Source: Lentzea fradiae
GTDB lineage: Bacteria; Actinomycetota; Actinomycetes; Mycobacteriales; Pseudonocardiaceae
NCBI RefSeq assembly: GCF_900100955.1
Contig: NZ_FNCC01000006.1
Location: 62,001 to 126,000, forward strand
Length of the DNA stretch: 64,000 nucleotides
Direction of reading: 5' to 3'
How positions within the stretch are numbered: the first letter of the stretch is position 1; every line of letters begins with the position of its first letter. Shown in pieces: positions 17,621 through 26,386 of this stretch. The notes under the pieces were generated by a model that saw only the letters and a program-made list of their open reading frames with translations, searched no databases and had not been told where the DNA came from. The position numbers and the translations under genes were made by a program.

Positions 17621-20527
17621 GTGCACGACGAACGCTCGCTGCTGGAAGAACGACTCGACCGCACGCTGAAGGAACGCATCCGCCCGGCCGTCTACGGCGA
17701 GACCGCGCCGCTGGAGCTGGCGGTGTGGACCGTGCCGGACGAGCCCGTCCCCGTCGCGGAGGCGCTCACGGCCGCCTATTCACCGGCACAGGTCGGTGAC
17801 GCCTGGGGCGCGCCGTGGAGCACGAGCTGGTTCCGGCTGACCGGCAGCGTGCCGGAGGCGTGGGAGGGCAAGCAGGTCGAGGTGGTGCTGGACCTCGGCT
17901 TCACGCATCCCGGCCCCGGTTTCCAGGCCGAGGGCCTCGCCTACACCGCCCAAGGCGAGCCGATCAAGGGCATCGAGCCCCGCAACACCTACCTGCCGGT
18001 CGAGGGCCGTGACGTCCTGCTCTACCTCGAGGCGGCGGGCAACCCGACGATCCTCGACTTCCACCCGTTCCTGCCGACTCCGTTGGGCGACAAGGCGACG
18101 GCGGGCACCGAGCCCTTGTACAAGGTCCTCAAGGCCGAGCTGGCGGTGTTCCAGCCGCAGGTGTGGCACCTGATGCTGGACATCGAGGTGCTCCAGGGCC
18201 TGATGAAGGAGCTGCCCGGCCACGACCCGCGCCGCCACAAGGTCCTGCACGCGCTCGACCGCGCGATGGACGCGCTGGACCTCAACGAGGTCGCGGCCAC
18301 CGCCGACCTGGCGCGGGAGCAGCTGGCCGGTGTGCTCGCGTTGCCCGCCACCGCCTCCGCGCACAAGGTCTCCGCGATCGGTCACGCCCACATCGACTCC
18401 GCGTGGCTGTGGCCGCTGCGGGAGACGGTCCGCAAGTGCGCGAGGACGTTCTCGAACGTCACGAAGCTGATGGACGAGTACCCGGACTTCTACTTCGCCT
18501 GCTCGCAGGCCCAGCAGTACGCGTGGATGAAGGAGCACCACCCGCACGTGTGGGACCGCGTCCGCGAGAAGGTCCGCGCCGGTCAGTTCGTCCCGGTCGG
18601 CGGCATGTGGGTCGAGTCGGACACGAACATGCCCGGCGGCGAGGCGATGGCCCGCCAGCTGGTGCACGGCAAGCGGTTCTTCCTCGACAACTTCGGCGTG
18701 GAGACCGAGGAGGTGTGGCTGCCCGACTCGTTCGGCTACAGCGCGGCGCTCCCTCAGCTGATCAAGCTCTCGGGCTCGCGCTGGTTCCTCACCCAGAAGC
18801 TGTCGTGGAACCAGATCAACAGGTTCCCGCACCACACTTTCTGGTGGGAGGGCATCGACGGCACCCGGATCTTCACGCACTTCCCGCCCGTCGACACCTA
18901 CAACTCGTCGCTGTCCGGCGAGGAGCTGGCCCGCGCATCACGCCAGTTCGCCGAGCACGCCAAGGCGTCGCGGTCGCTGGTGCCGTTCGGCTACGGCGAC
19001 GGTGGTGGCGGCCCCACCCGCGAGATGATGGAGACCGCGCACCGCGTCGCGAACCTCGAAGGCTCCCCGACCGTGCGCGTCGAGCCGCCGCGCGAGTTCT
19101 TCCAGGCCGCGCAGGACGAGTACCCGGACGCCCCGGTGTGGGCGGGCGAGCTGTACCTGGAGAAGCACCGCGCCACCTACACCACGCAGGCGAAGACCAA
19201 GCAGGGCAACCGCCGCAGCGAGCACCTGCTGCGGGAGGCCGAGCACTGGGCCACCGCGGCCGCGTTGCAGGGCCACGACTACCCGTACGACGAGCTGGAC
19301 CGGTTGTGGAAGACCGTGCTGCTGCACCAGTTCCACGACATCCTGCCAGGCAGCTCGATCGCCTGGGTGCACCGCGAGGCCCGGGACACCTACGCCCGCG
19401 TGGCGGCGGAACTGCAAGCCCTGACGGCGTCCGCGATCGACGCGCTGAAGGGCGACGGCGACGACGAGATCACGTTCGACGTGCTCGGCGGCGAGACGCC
19501 GAAGCCGTTCGTGGCACCGGTGGACGGCGTCCTGGACAACGGGCGCCTGCGTGTCACGATCGACCCCGACGGCATCGTCACTTCGATCCTCGACTTGGAG
19601 AACGACCGCGAGGTCCTGCCGCCGCACGGCTTCGCGGGGATGCCGCAGCTGCACCGCGACAACCCGAACCAGTGGGACGCCTGGGACATCGACCCGTTCT
19701 ACCGCAACTGGAAGGCCGACCTGACCCCGTCCGAACGGCTCGACGCGCCCGACGGCGTGGTCGTGCGGGCGAAGTTCGGCAACTCCGTCCTCACCCAGAC
19801 GATCCGGCTGCGCGAGGACGCCAAGCAGGTCGACTTCGAGACCGAGGTCGACTGGCAGGAGCGCGAGAAGCTGCTCAAGATCGCGTTCCCGCTGGACCTG
19901 CGGGCCGAGGTCTCCACGGCGGAGACCCAGTTCGGCCACCTGCACCGCCCGGTGCACACCAACACCTCGTGGGAGGCGGCGAAGTTCGAGATCTGCGCCC
20001 ACCGCTTCCTGCACGTCGGCGAACCCGGCTACGGCGTCGCGATCGTCAACGACTCGACCTACGGCCACGAGGTCACCCGCACCACCCGCGAGGACGGCGG
20101 GACCACCACGACCGTGCGCCTGTCCCTGTTGCGCGCACCCCGGTTCCCCGACCCGGAGACCGACCAGGGCGAGCACCGCTTCCGCTACGCCCTGGTCGTC
20201 GGCGGCCTGCCCGAGGCCATCAAGGCCGGGTACCGCATCAACCTGCCGCCGCGCGCGGTCCGCGGCTCCGTGCCGCCGGAACCGCTGGTGAGCACGGACA
20301 ACCCGGCGGTGAGGGTCGAGGCCGTGAAGCTGGCCGACGACCGGTCGGGCGACGTCGTCGTCCGGCTCTACGAGGCGCACGGCGGCCGTGCCCGCGCCTC
20401 GGTCGGCACCTCCTTCGCCTACACCGCGGTCCAGGAGACCGACCTGCTCGAACGGCCACTGGCCGACGCGTCGGCGGAGGTGGTGCTGCGCCCGTTCCAA
20501 GTGGTCACCCTGCGGTTCACGAGGTAG
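17621..20527 (+). CDS. GH38 alpha-mannosidase
   Basis: A cytoplasmic family 38 alpha-mannosidase of 968 residues. Zinc and catalytic motifs: GHAHIDSAWLWP (His257, Asp259) and WLPDSFGYSAALPQL with the nucleophile Asp369. A mid-barrel HQFHDILPGSS motif and the C-terminal beta-sandwich domains complete the family layout. The GTG start at 17621 is preceded by AAAGGGGA. It is the last gene of the importer operon; with the GH5-like enzyme it would take apart an imported manno-oligosaccharide. No endo-glycosidase is visible here, so longer glycans would have to be pre-cut elsewhere. Confidence 0.95.
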   Translation: MHDERSLLEERLDRTLKERIRPAVYGETAPLELAVWTVPDEPVPVAEALTAAYSPAQVGDAWGAPWSTSWFRLTGSVPEAWEGKQVEVVLDLGFTHPGPGFQAEGLAYTAQGEPIKGIEPRNTYLPVEGRDVLLYLEAAGNPTILDFHPFLPTPLGDKATAGTEPLYKVLKAELAVFQPQVWHLMLDIEVLQGLMKELPGHDPRRHKVLHALDRAMDALDLNEVAATADLAREQLAGVLALPATASAHKVSAIGHAHIDSAWLWPLRETVRKCARTFSNVTKLMDEYPDFYFACSQAQQYAWMKEHHPHVWDRVREKVRAGQFVPVGGMWVESDTNMPGGEAMARQLVHGKRFFLDNFGVETEEVWLPDSFGYSAALPQLIKLSGSRWFLTQKLSWNQINRFPHHTFWWEGIDGTRIFTHFPPVDTYNSSLSGEELARASRQFAEHAKASRSLVPFGYGDGGGGPTREMMETAHRVANLEGSPTVRVEPPREFFQAAQDEYPDAPVWAGELYLEKHRATYTTQAKTKQGNRRSEHLLREAEHWATAAALQGHDYPYDELDRLWKTVLLHQFHDILPGSSIAWVHREARDTYARVAAELQALTASAIDALKGDGDDEITFDVLGGETPKPFVAPVDGVLDNGRLRVTIDPDGIVTSILDLENDREVLPPHGFAGMPQLHRDNPNQWDAWDIDPFYRNWKADLTPSERLDAPDGVVVRAKFGNSVLTQTIRLREDAKQVDFETEVDWQEREKLLKIAFPLDLRAEVSTAETQFGHLHRPVHTNTSWEAAKFEICAHRFLHVGEPGYGVAIVNDSTYGHEVTRTTREDGGTTTTVRLSLLRAPRFPDPETDQGEHRFRYALVVGGLPEAIKAGYRINLPPRAVRGSVPPEPLVSTDNPAVRVEAVKLADDRSGDVVVRLYEAHGGRARASVGTSFAYTAVQETDLLERPLADASAEVVLRPFQVVTLRFTR

Positions 20528-20537
20528 CGCGCAGCCC

Positions 20538-21674
20538 TCAGTCGAAGCGGAAGGTGGCCGTCTCGAGGTTGTCGAGCATCCACTCCCGCCGCACGAGCGG
20601 TGCGCTGGGTTCCCTGCGCAGCAGTGGAAGCCGGCGCACCATCTCCTCCAGCAGCACGCGCTGCTCCAGCCGGGCGAGGCCCGCGCCGAGGCAGTGGTGC
20701 GGCCCGTGACCGAACGACATGATCCGGGTGCGCCGCCGGATGTCGAACACGTCCGGCGAGGGGTACCGCGCCGGGTCCCGGTTGGCGGCGCTGAGCCACC
20801 CGGTCACCCACTGGCCCGCCGGGATGGCCTGTCCGCCGACCACCACGTCCCGCACGACCAGCCGCCGCGGGCCCGGGAACACCGGGTACCAGCGCATGGT
20901 CTCCTCGACGGCGCCGGGGATCAGCGACGGGTCGGCGCGCAGCTCGTCCCAGCAGCCGAACTCGGTGAGGAACAGCAGGGCGTTCGGGATGCTCGCGTAG
21001 GTCGTGTCGACACCGGCGCCGAGCAGCATCGCGCAGTACCCGACGAGGTCGAGGTCCGACAGCGGCCTGCCGTCCACGAGGTGACCGGACCGCTGCGCGG
21101 CGATCAGCTCGGCGATCAGGCCGCCCGCGGGCTCGGCGCGCTGGCGCTCGATCTCGTCGGCGAAGAACCGCGCCATCGCCTCCTGCGGCGGGACGGTGCT
21201 GGTGGTGACCGACGCCCGGTACCACTCCTCCAGCCACTCGGTCATCATCGCCTCGGCGCTGAGGTCGAGGCCGAGCAGGTGGCAGATCACCCTCGCCGGC
21301 AACGGCCTGGCGATCACCGGGACGACGTCGAAGCCCGCCGGGTCCAGGCCGTCGACCAGCTCGGCCGAGATGGCGCGGACGCGGTCCTCCAGCCGGGCCA
21401 TCACGCGCGGGCTGAACGGGTCGGCGACGGCGGCCCTCAGGTCGCGGTGGCGCTGCCCGTCGGCGGCCCACATGCCGCTCATCATCGGGTTGGCGAACGC
21501 CCGCGTCTCGTCGGTGAGGCCGTACCCGGCGGAGAAGTGCTCCTCGTCGGACAGCACCCGCTGCACGTCGGCGAGGCTGAAGACGTGCCAGGTGTCGAGC
21601 GCCTCGTCGAAGTGGACCTCGGTGGCGGGGTCGAAGAACTTCGCAGGTCGCGTGGGTAAGTGGGCGACAGTCAT
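20538..21674 (-). CDS. Cytochrome P450 monooxygenase
   Basis: A bacterial class I P450 of 378 residues, slightly short. Heme-binding loop FGHGPHHCLGAGLARLE with the thiolate Cys328; I-helix LLGAGVDTTYAS, where the usual acidic-Thr pair appears as D-T; K-helix EETMRWYP. No ferredoxin or reductase gene is beside it, so it must borrow electron partners. No biosynthetic cluster surrounds it, and the substrate is unknown. The ATG at 21674 is followed by a normal N-terminus. It is divergent from a small gene across a region with strong palindromes and convergent with the mannosidase. Confidence 0.95.
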   Translation of the reverse strand: MTVAHLPTRPAKFFDPATEVHFDEALDTWHVFSLADVQRVLSDEEHFSAGYGLTDETRAFANPMMSGMWAADGQRHRDLRAAVADPFSPRVMARLEDRVRAISAELVDGLDPAGFDVVPVIARPLPARVICHLLGLDLSAEAMMTEWLEEWYRASVTTSTVPPQEAMARFFADEIERQRAEPAGGLIAELIAAQRSGHLVDGRPLSDLDLVGYCAMLLGAGVDTTYASIPNALLFLTEFGCWDELRADPSLIPGAVEETMRWYPVFPGPRRLVVRDVVVGGQAIPAGQWVTGWLSAANRDPARYPSPDVFDIRRRTRIMSFGHGPHHCLGAGLARLEQRVLLEEMVRRLPLLRREPSAPLVRREWMLDNLETATFRFD

Positions 21675-21688
21675 GCCCTCGATCGTGG

Positions 21689-21746
21689 CCCCTTACCCGC
21701 GGGCCGGGGGACCGCCGATCCAGCTACGCGACGTCCGCGTAAGGGG
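21689..21746. promoter_or_regulatory. Spaced inverted repeat CCCCTTAC ... GTAAGGGG
   Basis: Eight-base perfect arms at 21689-21696 and 21739-21746, in the P450 promoter region. The arms share the AGGGG element with the palindrome at 21780-21796, so they may be half-sites for the same regulator or a looped pair. Confidence 0.4.
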
Positions 21747-21779
21747 TCTCCCCGCCCGGCCGTGGGTGATCGTCCGATG

Positions 21780-21796
21780 TGAGGGGTGACCCCTCA
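21780..21796. promoter_or_regulatory. 17-base palindrome TGAGGGGT-G-ACCCCTCA
   Basis: Perfect 8+1+8 palindrome, 48 bases before the start of the 58-residue gene and 106 bases before the P450. No T-run follows and it lies upstream of genes, so an operator is more likely than a terminator. Confidence 0.6.
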
Positions 21797-21843
21797 GGAG
21801 CAGTCTCGGTGTTGTCAGCGAGACGACCTGAGGAGTGAGTGAG

Positions 21844-22020
21844 ATGGAGTGGACGCCCGAGGCGATCAAGGCGGAGATGGACTACCGGCAGGAAGCCCTG
21901 CGGGAGGACGCCCGCCGCGTCCAGGAGTACTACCGCAACGGCGGGAAGCCGCGTTCGTGGTGGCACCGGATGACGCACAGGCACGAGCCTGAGGTTCCCG
22001 CCGGACCGCAGGCGGCGTGA
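21844..22020 (+). CDS. Small charged protein of 58 residues
   Basis: Function not recognised. MEWTPEAIKAEMDYRQEALREDARRVQEYYRNGGKPRSWWHRMTHRHE: a helical, highly charged N-terminal half, then a basic, Trp- and His-containing stretch. No membrane span, signal or zinc motif is seen. AGGAG at 21831-21835 and the ATG at 21844 are well spaced, and a perfect palindrome lies in its promoter. A strong hairpin follows the gene, so it is probably a single-gene transcript. Similar short proteins in actinomycetes are often stress-responsive, but nothing here proves that. Confidence 0.7.
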   Translation: MEWTPEAIKAEMDYRQEALREDARRVQEYYRNGGKPRSWWHRMTHRHEPEVPAGPQAA

Positions 22021-22031
22021 TGCCGGGGGTC

Positions 22032-22074
22032 GGCGGTGGGGTGGTCTCTCTCGTCCGGGGACCACCCCACCGCC
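22032..22074. terminator. 15-base-stem hairpin between convergent genes
   Basis: Perfect arms GGCGGTGGGGTGGTC and its complement, loop of 13 bases. It lies between the small gene (plus) and proX (minus) and can end both transcripts. Confidence 0.85.
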
Positions 22075-22083
22075 GTCGCGCGT

Positions 22084-23040
22084 CTACCCCTGGGCGGGGA
22101 GCCACGCCTTGACCTTGTCGCCGTTGGCCTCGACCCACTTCTTGGCCGCGTCCTCCGGCTTCATCTTGTCCTCCGCGATGTACTTCGCGACGGTGTTCTG
22201 GTCCTCGTTGGTCCACTGGAAGTTCTTGACCAGCTGGTACGCGGGACCGTTGGCGTCGGCGAACTTCTTCGACACGATCTTGTCGAGGTCGTAGTCCGGG
22301 TAGTCGCAGGCGACCTTCTCGGCGTCGGCGTCACAGCCGGGCCTGTACTCCGGCAGCTTCACCTTCTCCAGCTTGATCTCGTTCAGCAGCCACTGCGGCG
22401 AGTAGAAGTAGCCGATGACCCACTTCTTGTCCTTCTCCGCCTGGCGGAACGCCTGGATCAGCGCGGTCTCGCTGCCGCCGTAGACGACCTTGAAGTTGAG
22501 GTTGAGGTTCTTCACCAGCGCCTCGTCGTTGGTGACGAACGACGGGTCGCCGTCGAGCAGCTGGCCCTTGTCCCCCGACTCGGACGTCTTGAACCGGTCC
22601 GCGTACTTGTCGAGGTTGTTCCAGTCGAGGATGTCCGGGTGCTCCTTGGCGAGCCACGGCGGCACGTACCAGCCGATCTGCCCCTTCACGCCGGTCGAGC
22701 CGGCGTTGACGGCGGTCTTCTGGTCGTCGATGTACTTCTTGCGCAGGTCGTCGTGGCCCCAGTTCTCGACGACGGCGTCGACCTCACCGGTGCCGAAGCC
22801 CTGCCAGGCGACCTCTTCCTTGAGCTCCTTCTTGGTGACCTTGCACCCGAGCTCCTTCTCGGCGACGTGCGCGAGCACCGCGGCGTTCGCCTCGTAGCCG
22901 ACCCACGGGTTGATCGCGATGTTGAACGTGCCGCAGTCGCCGGCGGCACCCGACGAGGTGTCCCCGACCTTCGCGCCGCCGCACCCGCCGAGCGCGAGCG
23001 CTCCGACGAGCACCGCTGCGAGGACGTTGTGCCTTGCCAC
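22084..23040 (-). CDS. proX: Glycine betaine/choline-type ABC solute-binding lipoprotein
   Basis: Binding lipoprotein (OpuAC/ProX family) of 318 residues. Lipoprotein signal with LALGGC, lipidated at Cys20. The mature part begins CGTFNIAINPWVGYEANAAV, the hallmark start of glycine betaine-binding proteins, and has GDPSFVTNDEAL and aromatic-rich segments (IGWYVPPWLA, WVIGYFYSPQW) that can build the Trp/Tyr cage for a quaternary amine. The GTG at 23040 overlaps the permease stop (TAGTG) and has AGGAGG seven bases upstream. It is last in a proV-proW-proX operon and likely serves uptake of osmoprotectants or choline. The exact ligand is not set by sequence. Confidence 0.93.
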   Translation of the reverse strand: MARHNVLAAVLVGALALGGCGGAKVGDTSSGAAGDCGTFNIAINPWVGYEANAAVLAHVAEKELGCKVTKKELKEEVAWQGFGTGEVDAVVENWGHDDLRKKYIDDQKTAVNAGSTGVKGQIGWYVPPWLAKEHPDILDWNNLDKYADRFKTSESGDKGQLLDGDPSFVTNDEALVKNLNLNFKVVYGGSETALIQAFRQAEKDKKWVIGYFYSPQWLLNEIKLEKVKLPEYRPGCDADAEKVACDYPDYDLDKIVSKKFADANGPAYQLVKNFQWTNEDQNTVAKYIAEDKMKPEDAAKKWVEANGDKVKAWLPAQG

Positions 23041-24977
23041 TACCGAACCTCCTGGTTGGTCCACCGCCTGGCGGCCGCCTGCGTGAGGCGGTCGAGCATG
23101 ACGCCGAGCACGACGATCGCGGCACCGGCCGCGAGCCCCTTGCCGTACAGCTGGCCCTGCGAGAACCCGGCCACCACGTCGTAGCCGAGCGCGCCGGCGC
23201 CGACGAGACCGCCGACGACGACCATCGAGAGCACGTAGATCAGTCCCTGGTTGGCGGCGAGCGTCAACGCGCCGCGCGCCATCGGCAGCTGCACCTTCAC
23301 GATCGTCTGCCACGTGCTCGCGCCGAGCGCCGTCGACGCCTCGACGCTCGCGGGCGGCACCGAGCGCACGCCGTCCGCGATGATCTTGGTGGCGACCGGG
23401 GCCGCGAACACCACGGCCGCGACGATGGCGGTGAAGCGCGACGCGGAGAACAGTGCGAGGAACGGCACCAGGTAGACGAAGGCGGGCATGACCTGGCCCG
23501 CGTCGAGGATCGGCCGGATGACGCGGTCGGCGCGCGTGCTGCGCCCCATCCACGTGCCGACGACGATGCCGACCAGCATGACGATGACCGTGGCGACCAG
23601 GGTGGAGGCGAGCGTGACCATGGCGTCCTGCCAGAGGCCGGTCGCGATGAGCAGGCCGAGGCAGACCGCGGAGACGACCGCGGACCTGACACCGCCGACC
23701 AGGAACGACAGCGCGACGACGACCAGCGCCACGAGGAACCACGGCGACTCGGCCAGCAGCGCCTGCAACGGGTTGATCAGCGCCCACGTCACGAAGTCCT
23801 TGACACCGCCCGTGATCACCGGCAGCGAGTCCTGCACCCACTCCGTCGCGGCGGTCGCGCCCTGCCGGATGGAGCTGCCGACCTCCACCTCGTCGGAGGG
23901 GAACTCCGCCGCCCACAGGTAGGTGTGGGACAGGTAGACGGCGACGCCCGTGACGCCGAGCCCGCCGAACAGCGCCCAGCGCGGGAGCGACCGGCGTTCG
24001 GTCGCGGCCGTCGTGACGCGGTCCAGCACGATCGCCAGCACCACGATCGCCAGACCGGCGTTGAACGCCGTGCCGACGTCGAGCGTCTGCAACGCCTTCA
24101 CGACCGTCTTGCCCAGGCCCGGCGCGTCGATCAGCGCGGCGATCGTGACCATCGACAGCGCGGCCATGATCGTCTGGTTGACGCCGAGCACGATGGTCTT
24201 GCGCGACGACGGCAGCAGCACCTTCACCAGCGTCTGCTTGCCGGTCGCGCCCAGCGACTCGGACGCCTCGACGGTGTCGCGCGGCACCGAGCGGATGGCG
24301 TGCGCGGTGATGCGGATCGCGGGCGGCGCGGCGTAGATGAGCGTGGCGATCGTCGCGGACGCCGGGCCGATCAGGAAGAACAACGTCAGCGGCGCCAGGT
24401 AGACGAACGTCGGCATCGTCTGCATGAAGTCGAGCACGGGGGTCAGCACCCGGTGCACGCGGTCGGACAGGCCCGCCCAGATGCCCAGCGGCACACCGAA
24501 GAGCAACGCGATCGCGACCGCCGCCAGGGTGAGCGAGAGCGTGTCCATGCTCTCCTGCCACAACCCTTGCAAGCCGAGGAACGTGAACCCGGCGAGTGCG
24601 AGCAGCGCGACCCGCCAGCCCGCCACGACGAGGCTCACGAAGCCCGCGATCGCGACGACGCCGAGCCAGCCGATCACCGGCACCGGCCTGCCGAACGACG
24701 GCTGCGCGATCAGGGCCTGGATGAGCGTCACGAACTCGTCGATGACGAGCCGGATCTCGTTGAAGAAGTACAGGAACACCGGGTTGGTGTTGCGCGACGC
24801 GCCCACGGCGTCGTTGACCTCGTTGATCCACCGGTGCAAAGGCGTGAGCTGGGACGCGTCGAGCGGCAGCGTGCCGACGTCGCGCAGCACCAGCCACAGC
24901 ACCAGCCAGGCCAGCACGATCCCGCCGACGAGCAGGGGCTTGCGGGGGATCTGCCGGGAAGCGGCGACGGCCACCAT
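23040..24977 (-). CDS. proW: Fused double permease of the betaine ABC transporter
   Basis: A 645-residue membrane protein holding two ProW-type permease domains in tandem. The first (about residues 90-310) has the EAA loop VEASESLGATGKQTLVKVLLP, and the second (about 430-635) has VEASTALGASTWQTIVKVQLP. Each domain has about five to six spans, and there are extra N-terminal spans before the first. Most ProW and OpuAB proteins carry one domain and form homodimers; here one chain would build the whole channel. The ATG at 24977 overlaps the ATPase stop. A GTG one codon earlier is possible. Confidence 0.93.
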   Translation of the reverse strand: MVAVAASRQIPRKPLLVGGIVLAWLVLWLVLRDVGTLPLDASQLTPLHRWINEVNDAVGASRNTNPVFLYFFNEIRLVIDEFVTLIQALIAQPSFGRPVPVIGWLGVVAIAGFVSLVVAGWRVALLALAGFTFLGLQGLWQESMDTLSLTLAAVAIALLFGVPLGIWAGLSDRVHRVLTPVLDFMQTMPTFVYLAPLTLFFLIGPASATIATLIYAAPPAIRITAHAIRSVPRDTVEASESLGATGKQTLVKVLLPSSRKTIVLGVNQTIMAALSMVTIAALIDAPGLGKTVVKALQTLDVGTAFNAGLAIVVLAIVLDRVTTAATERRSLPRWALFGGLGVTGVAVYLSHTYLWAAEFPSDEVEVGSSIRQGATAATEWVQDSLPVITGGVKDFVTWALINPLQALLAESPWFLVALVVVALSFLVGGVRSAVVSAVCLGLLIATGLWQDAMVTLASTLVATVIVMLVGIVVGTWMGRSTRADRVIRPILDAGQVMPAFVYLVPFLALFSASRFTAIVAAVVFAAPVATKIIADGVRSVPPASVEASTALGASTWQTIVKVQLPMARGALTLAANQGLIYVLSMVVVGGLVGAGALGYDVVAGFSQGQLYGKGLAAGAAIVVLGVMLDRLTQAAARRWTNQEVR

Positions 24978-25999
24978 CACGCCTCCCCGGCCACGACCTC
25001 GAGGATCTCCTCGTCCGCCACGACGCCGAGCAGCTCGCCGTCCCGCACGACCTTCACCGGCTTGCCGGCGCCGAGCACGCTGCGCACCGCCTCCCGCACA
25101 ACGGTTTCCGGTGCGAGCTCCGGGCCGTCGAGCACGTCGTCCTCACGCGGCGGGCGCATGATCCACTTCAGGGTGAGCACGTTCGCGCGCGGCACGTCCT
25201 TGACGAAGTCGCGCACGTAGTCGTCCGCGGGGGCGCCGACGAGCTCGTCGCCGGTGCCGACCTGGACGACCTGGCCGTCGCGCATGATCAGGATGCGGTC
25301 GCCCAGCTTGAGCGCCTCGCTCAGGTCGTGGGTGATGAAGACCATCGTCTTGCCGACCTCGCGGTGCAGCCTGATCACCTCGGACTGCATGTCGCGGCGG
25401 ATCAGCGGGTCCAGCGCGGAGAAGGGCTCGTCGAAGAACAGGACGTCCGGATCTCCGGCGAGTGCGCGCGCCAGGCCGACGCGTTGCTGCATACCACCCG
25501 AGAGCTGGTCGGGATAAGACTTCTCGTAACCACTCAGGCCGACCAGGTCGATCACTTCCTGGGAGCGCTCCGCGCGTTTCGCACGCGGTACCCCGCGGAT
25601 TTCCAGCCCGTAACCGACGTTGTCGGCGACGGTGCGGTGCGGCAGCAGACCGAAGTGCTGGAACACCATGGAGAACTTGTTCCTGCGCAGGTCGCGCAGC
25701 CGTTTCGCGTCCGCCGCGAGAATGTTCTCGCCCTCGAACACGACGGTTCCCGAAGTCGGTTCCACCAGCCTGGTGAGACACCGGACCAGAGTGGACTTGC
25801 CAGACCCCGACAGGCCCATCACCACGAACATCTCACCGGGCGCGACCTCGAAGTCCACGCCCCTGACCGCGGCGACGGCACCGGTGCGGTCCATCAACTC
25901 CTGCCGCGACAACGCTTTCAGCTCGTCGGACGCCGCCACCTGGGACGCCTTCGGCCCGAACACCTTCCACAGGTCCCTGACCGAAATCACGGGATCCAC
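24977..25999 (-). CDS. proV: Glycine betaine ABC transporter ATPase
   Basis: The ATP-hydrolysing subunit, 340 residues. Walker [10 protein letters not shown] (62-70), signature LSGGMQQR, Walker B VLFFDEP and switch ITHDL are intact. The insert before Walker A ([26 protein letters not shown]) is characteristic of ProV/OpuAA. The tail (about residues 275-340) resembles a single shortened CBS-like module rather than a full pair, so ionic-strength sensing may be reduced. The GTG at 25999 is preferred over a longer frame to 26059 because GGAG lies nine bases before it and it gives [15 protein letters not shown]. It is the first gene of the operon. Confidence 0.95.
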   Translation of the reverse strand: MDPVISVRDLWKVFGPKASQVAASDELKALSRQELMDRTGAVAAVRGVDFEVAPGEMFVVMGLSGSGKSTLVRCLTRLVEPTSGTVVFEGENILAADAKRLRDLRRNKFSMVFQHFGLLPHRTVADNVGYGLEIRGVPRAKRAERSQEVIDLVGLSGYEKSYPDQLSGGMQQRVGLARALAGDPDVLFFDEPFSALDPLIRRDMQSEVIRLHREVGKTMVFITHDLSEALKLGDRILIMRDGQVVQVGTGDELVGAPADDYVRDFVKDVPRANVLTLKWIMRPPREDDVLDGPELAPETVVREAVRSVLGAGKPVKVVRDGELLGVVADEEILEVVAGEA

Positions 26000-26058
26000 G
26001 CCAAACCACTCCGACCTTGTTGCGGACTGCGCACACCGTTTCTCGATGCGCGACAGCA

Positions 26059-26114
26059 TTGACCTTCACACGGACGCGGTCAAGGGTCGGTACGAATTCC
26101 GTCCACAATGGACG
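26059..26114. promoter_or_regulatory. Two dyads upstream of proV
   Basis: TTGACC and GGTCAA arms (26059-26083, 13 bases between) and a perfect CGTCCA-CAA-TGGACG palindrome (26100-26114) lie 60-115 bases before proV. They are candidate sites for an osmotic or choline-responsive regulator. No regulator gene is adjacent. Confidence 0.45.
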
Positions 26115-26213
26115 ACCAATCATCCCATGACTTGACTCGGCTTGGACCCGTGTGGAAAAGCTGGACTGAGCGGCCCCCTGCTCCGCTTTCCCCTCCACCG
26201 AGGAGCTGTTCTC

Positions 26214-26357
26214 GTGCGAGCCCCGGGAACCGCTCTGACAACGGCACTCGTGCTGACCCCCGCCGGTTGCGGCGATGAGTCCACAGTGTCATCCCGCTCC
26301 AGTTCCGCGGTACCGGCAGCACCTTGCGGTTGCATTACCATCGCCGTCAACGGGTGA
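26214..26357 (+). pseudogene. Truncated second proX-like lipoprotein
   Basis: A GTG start with GAGGAG eight bases upstream opens a 47-residue frame. MRAPGTALTTALVLTPAGCG is a lipoprotein signal with the lipobox PAGC, and after a Ser/Ala linker the chain reads APCGCITIAVNG and stops. That end matches CGTFNIAINPW, the first mature residues of the intact ProX at 22084-23040. So the 5' end of a second, divergently oriented binding-protein gene survives and the rest has been lost. It may still be expressed as a short lipopeptide, but no ligand-binding part remains. Confidence 0.7.
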
Positions 26358-26386
26358 GGCGAACGTGGTTCTCCTGACCGGCGTGG

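Noticed and set aside
21780..21796. Terminator reading of the TGAGGGGT palindrome
   Set aside because: It is upstream of both neighbouring starts, has a one-base centre that cannot form a loop cleanly, and no T-run follows.
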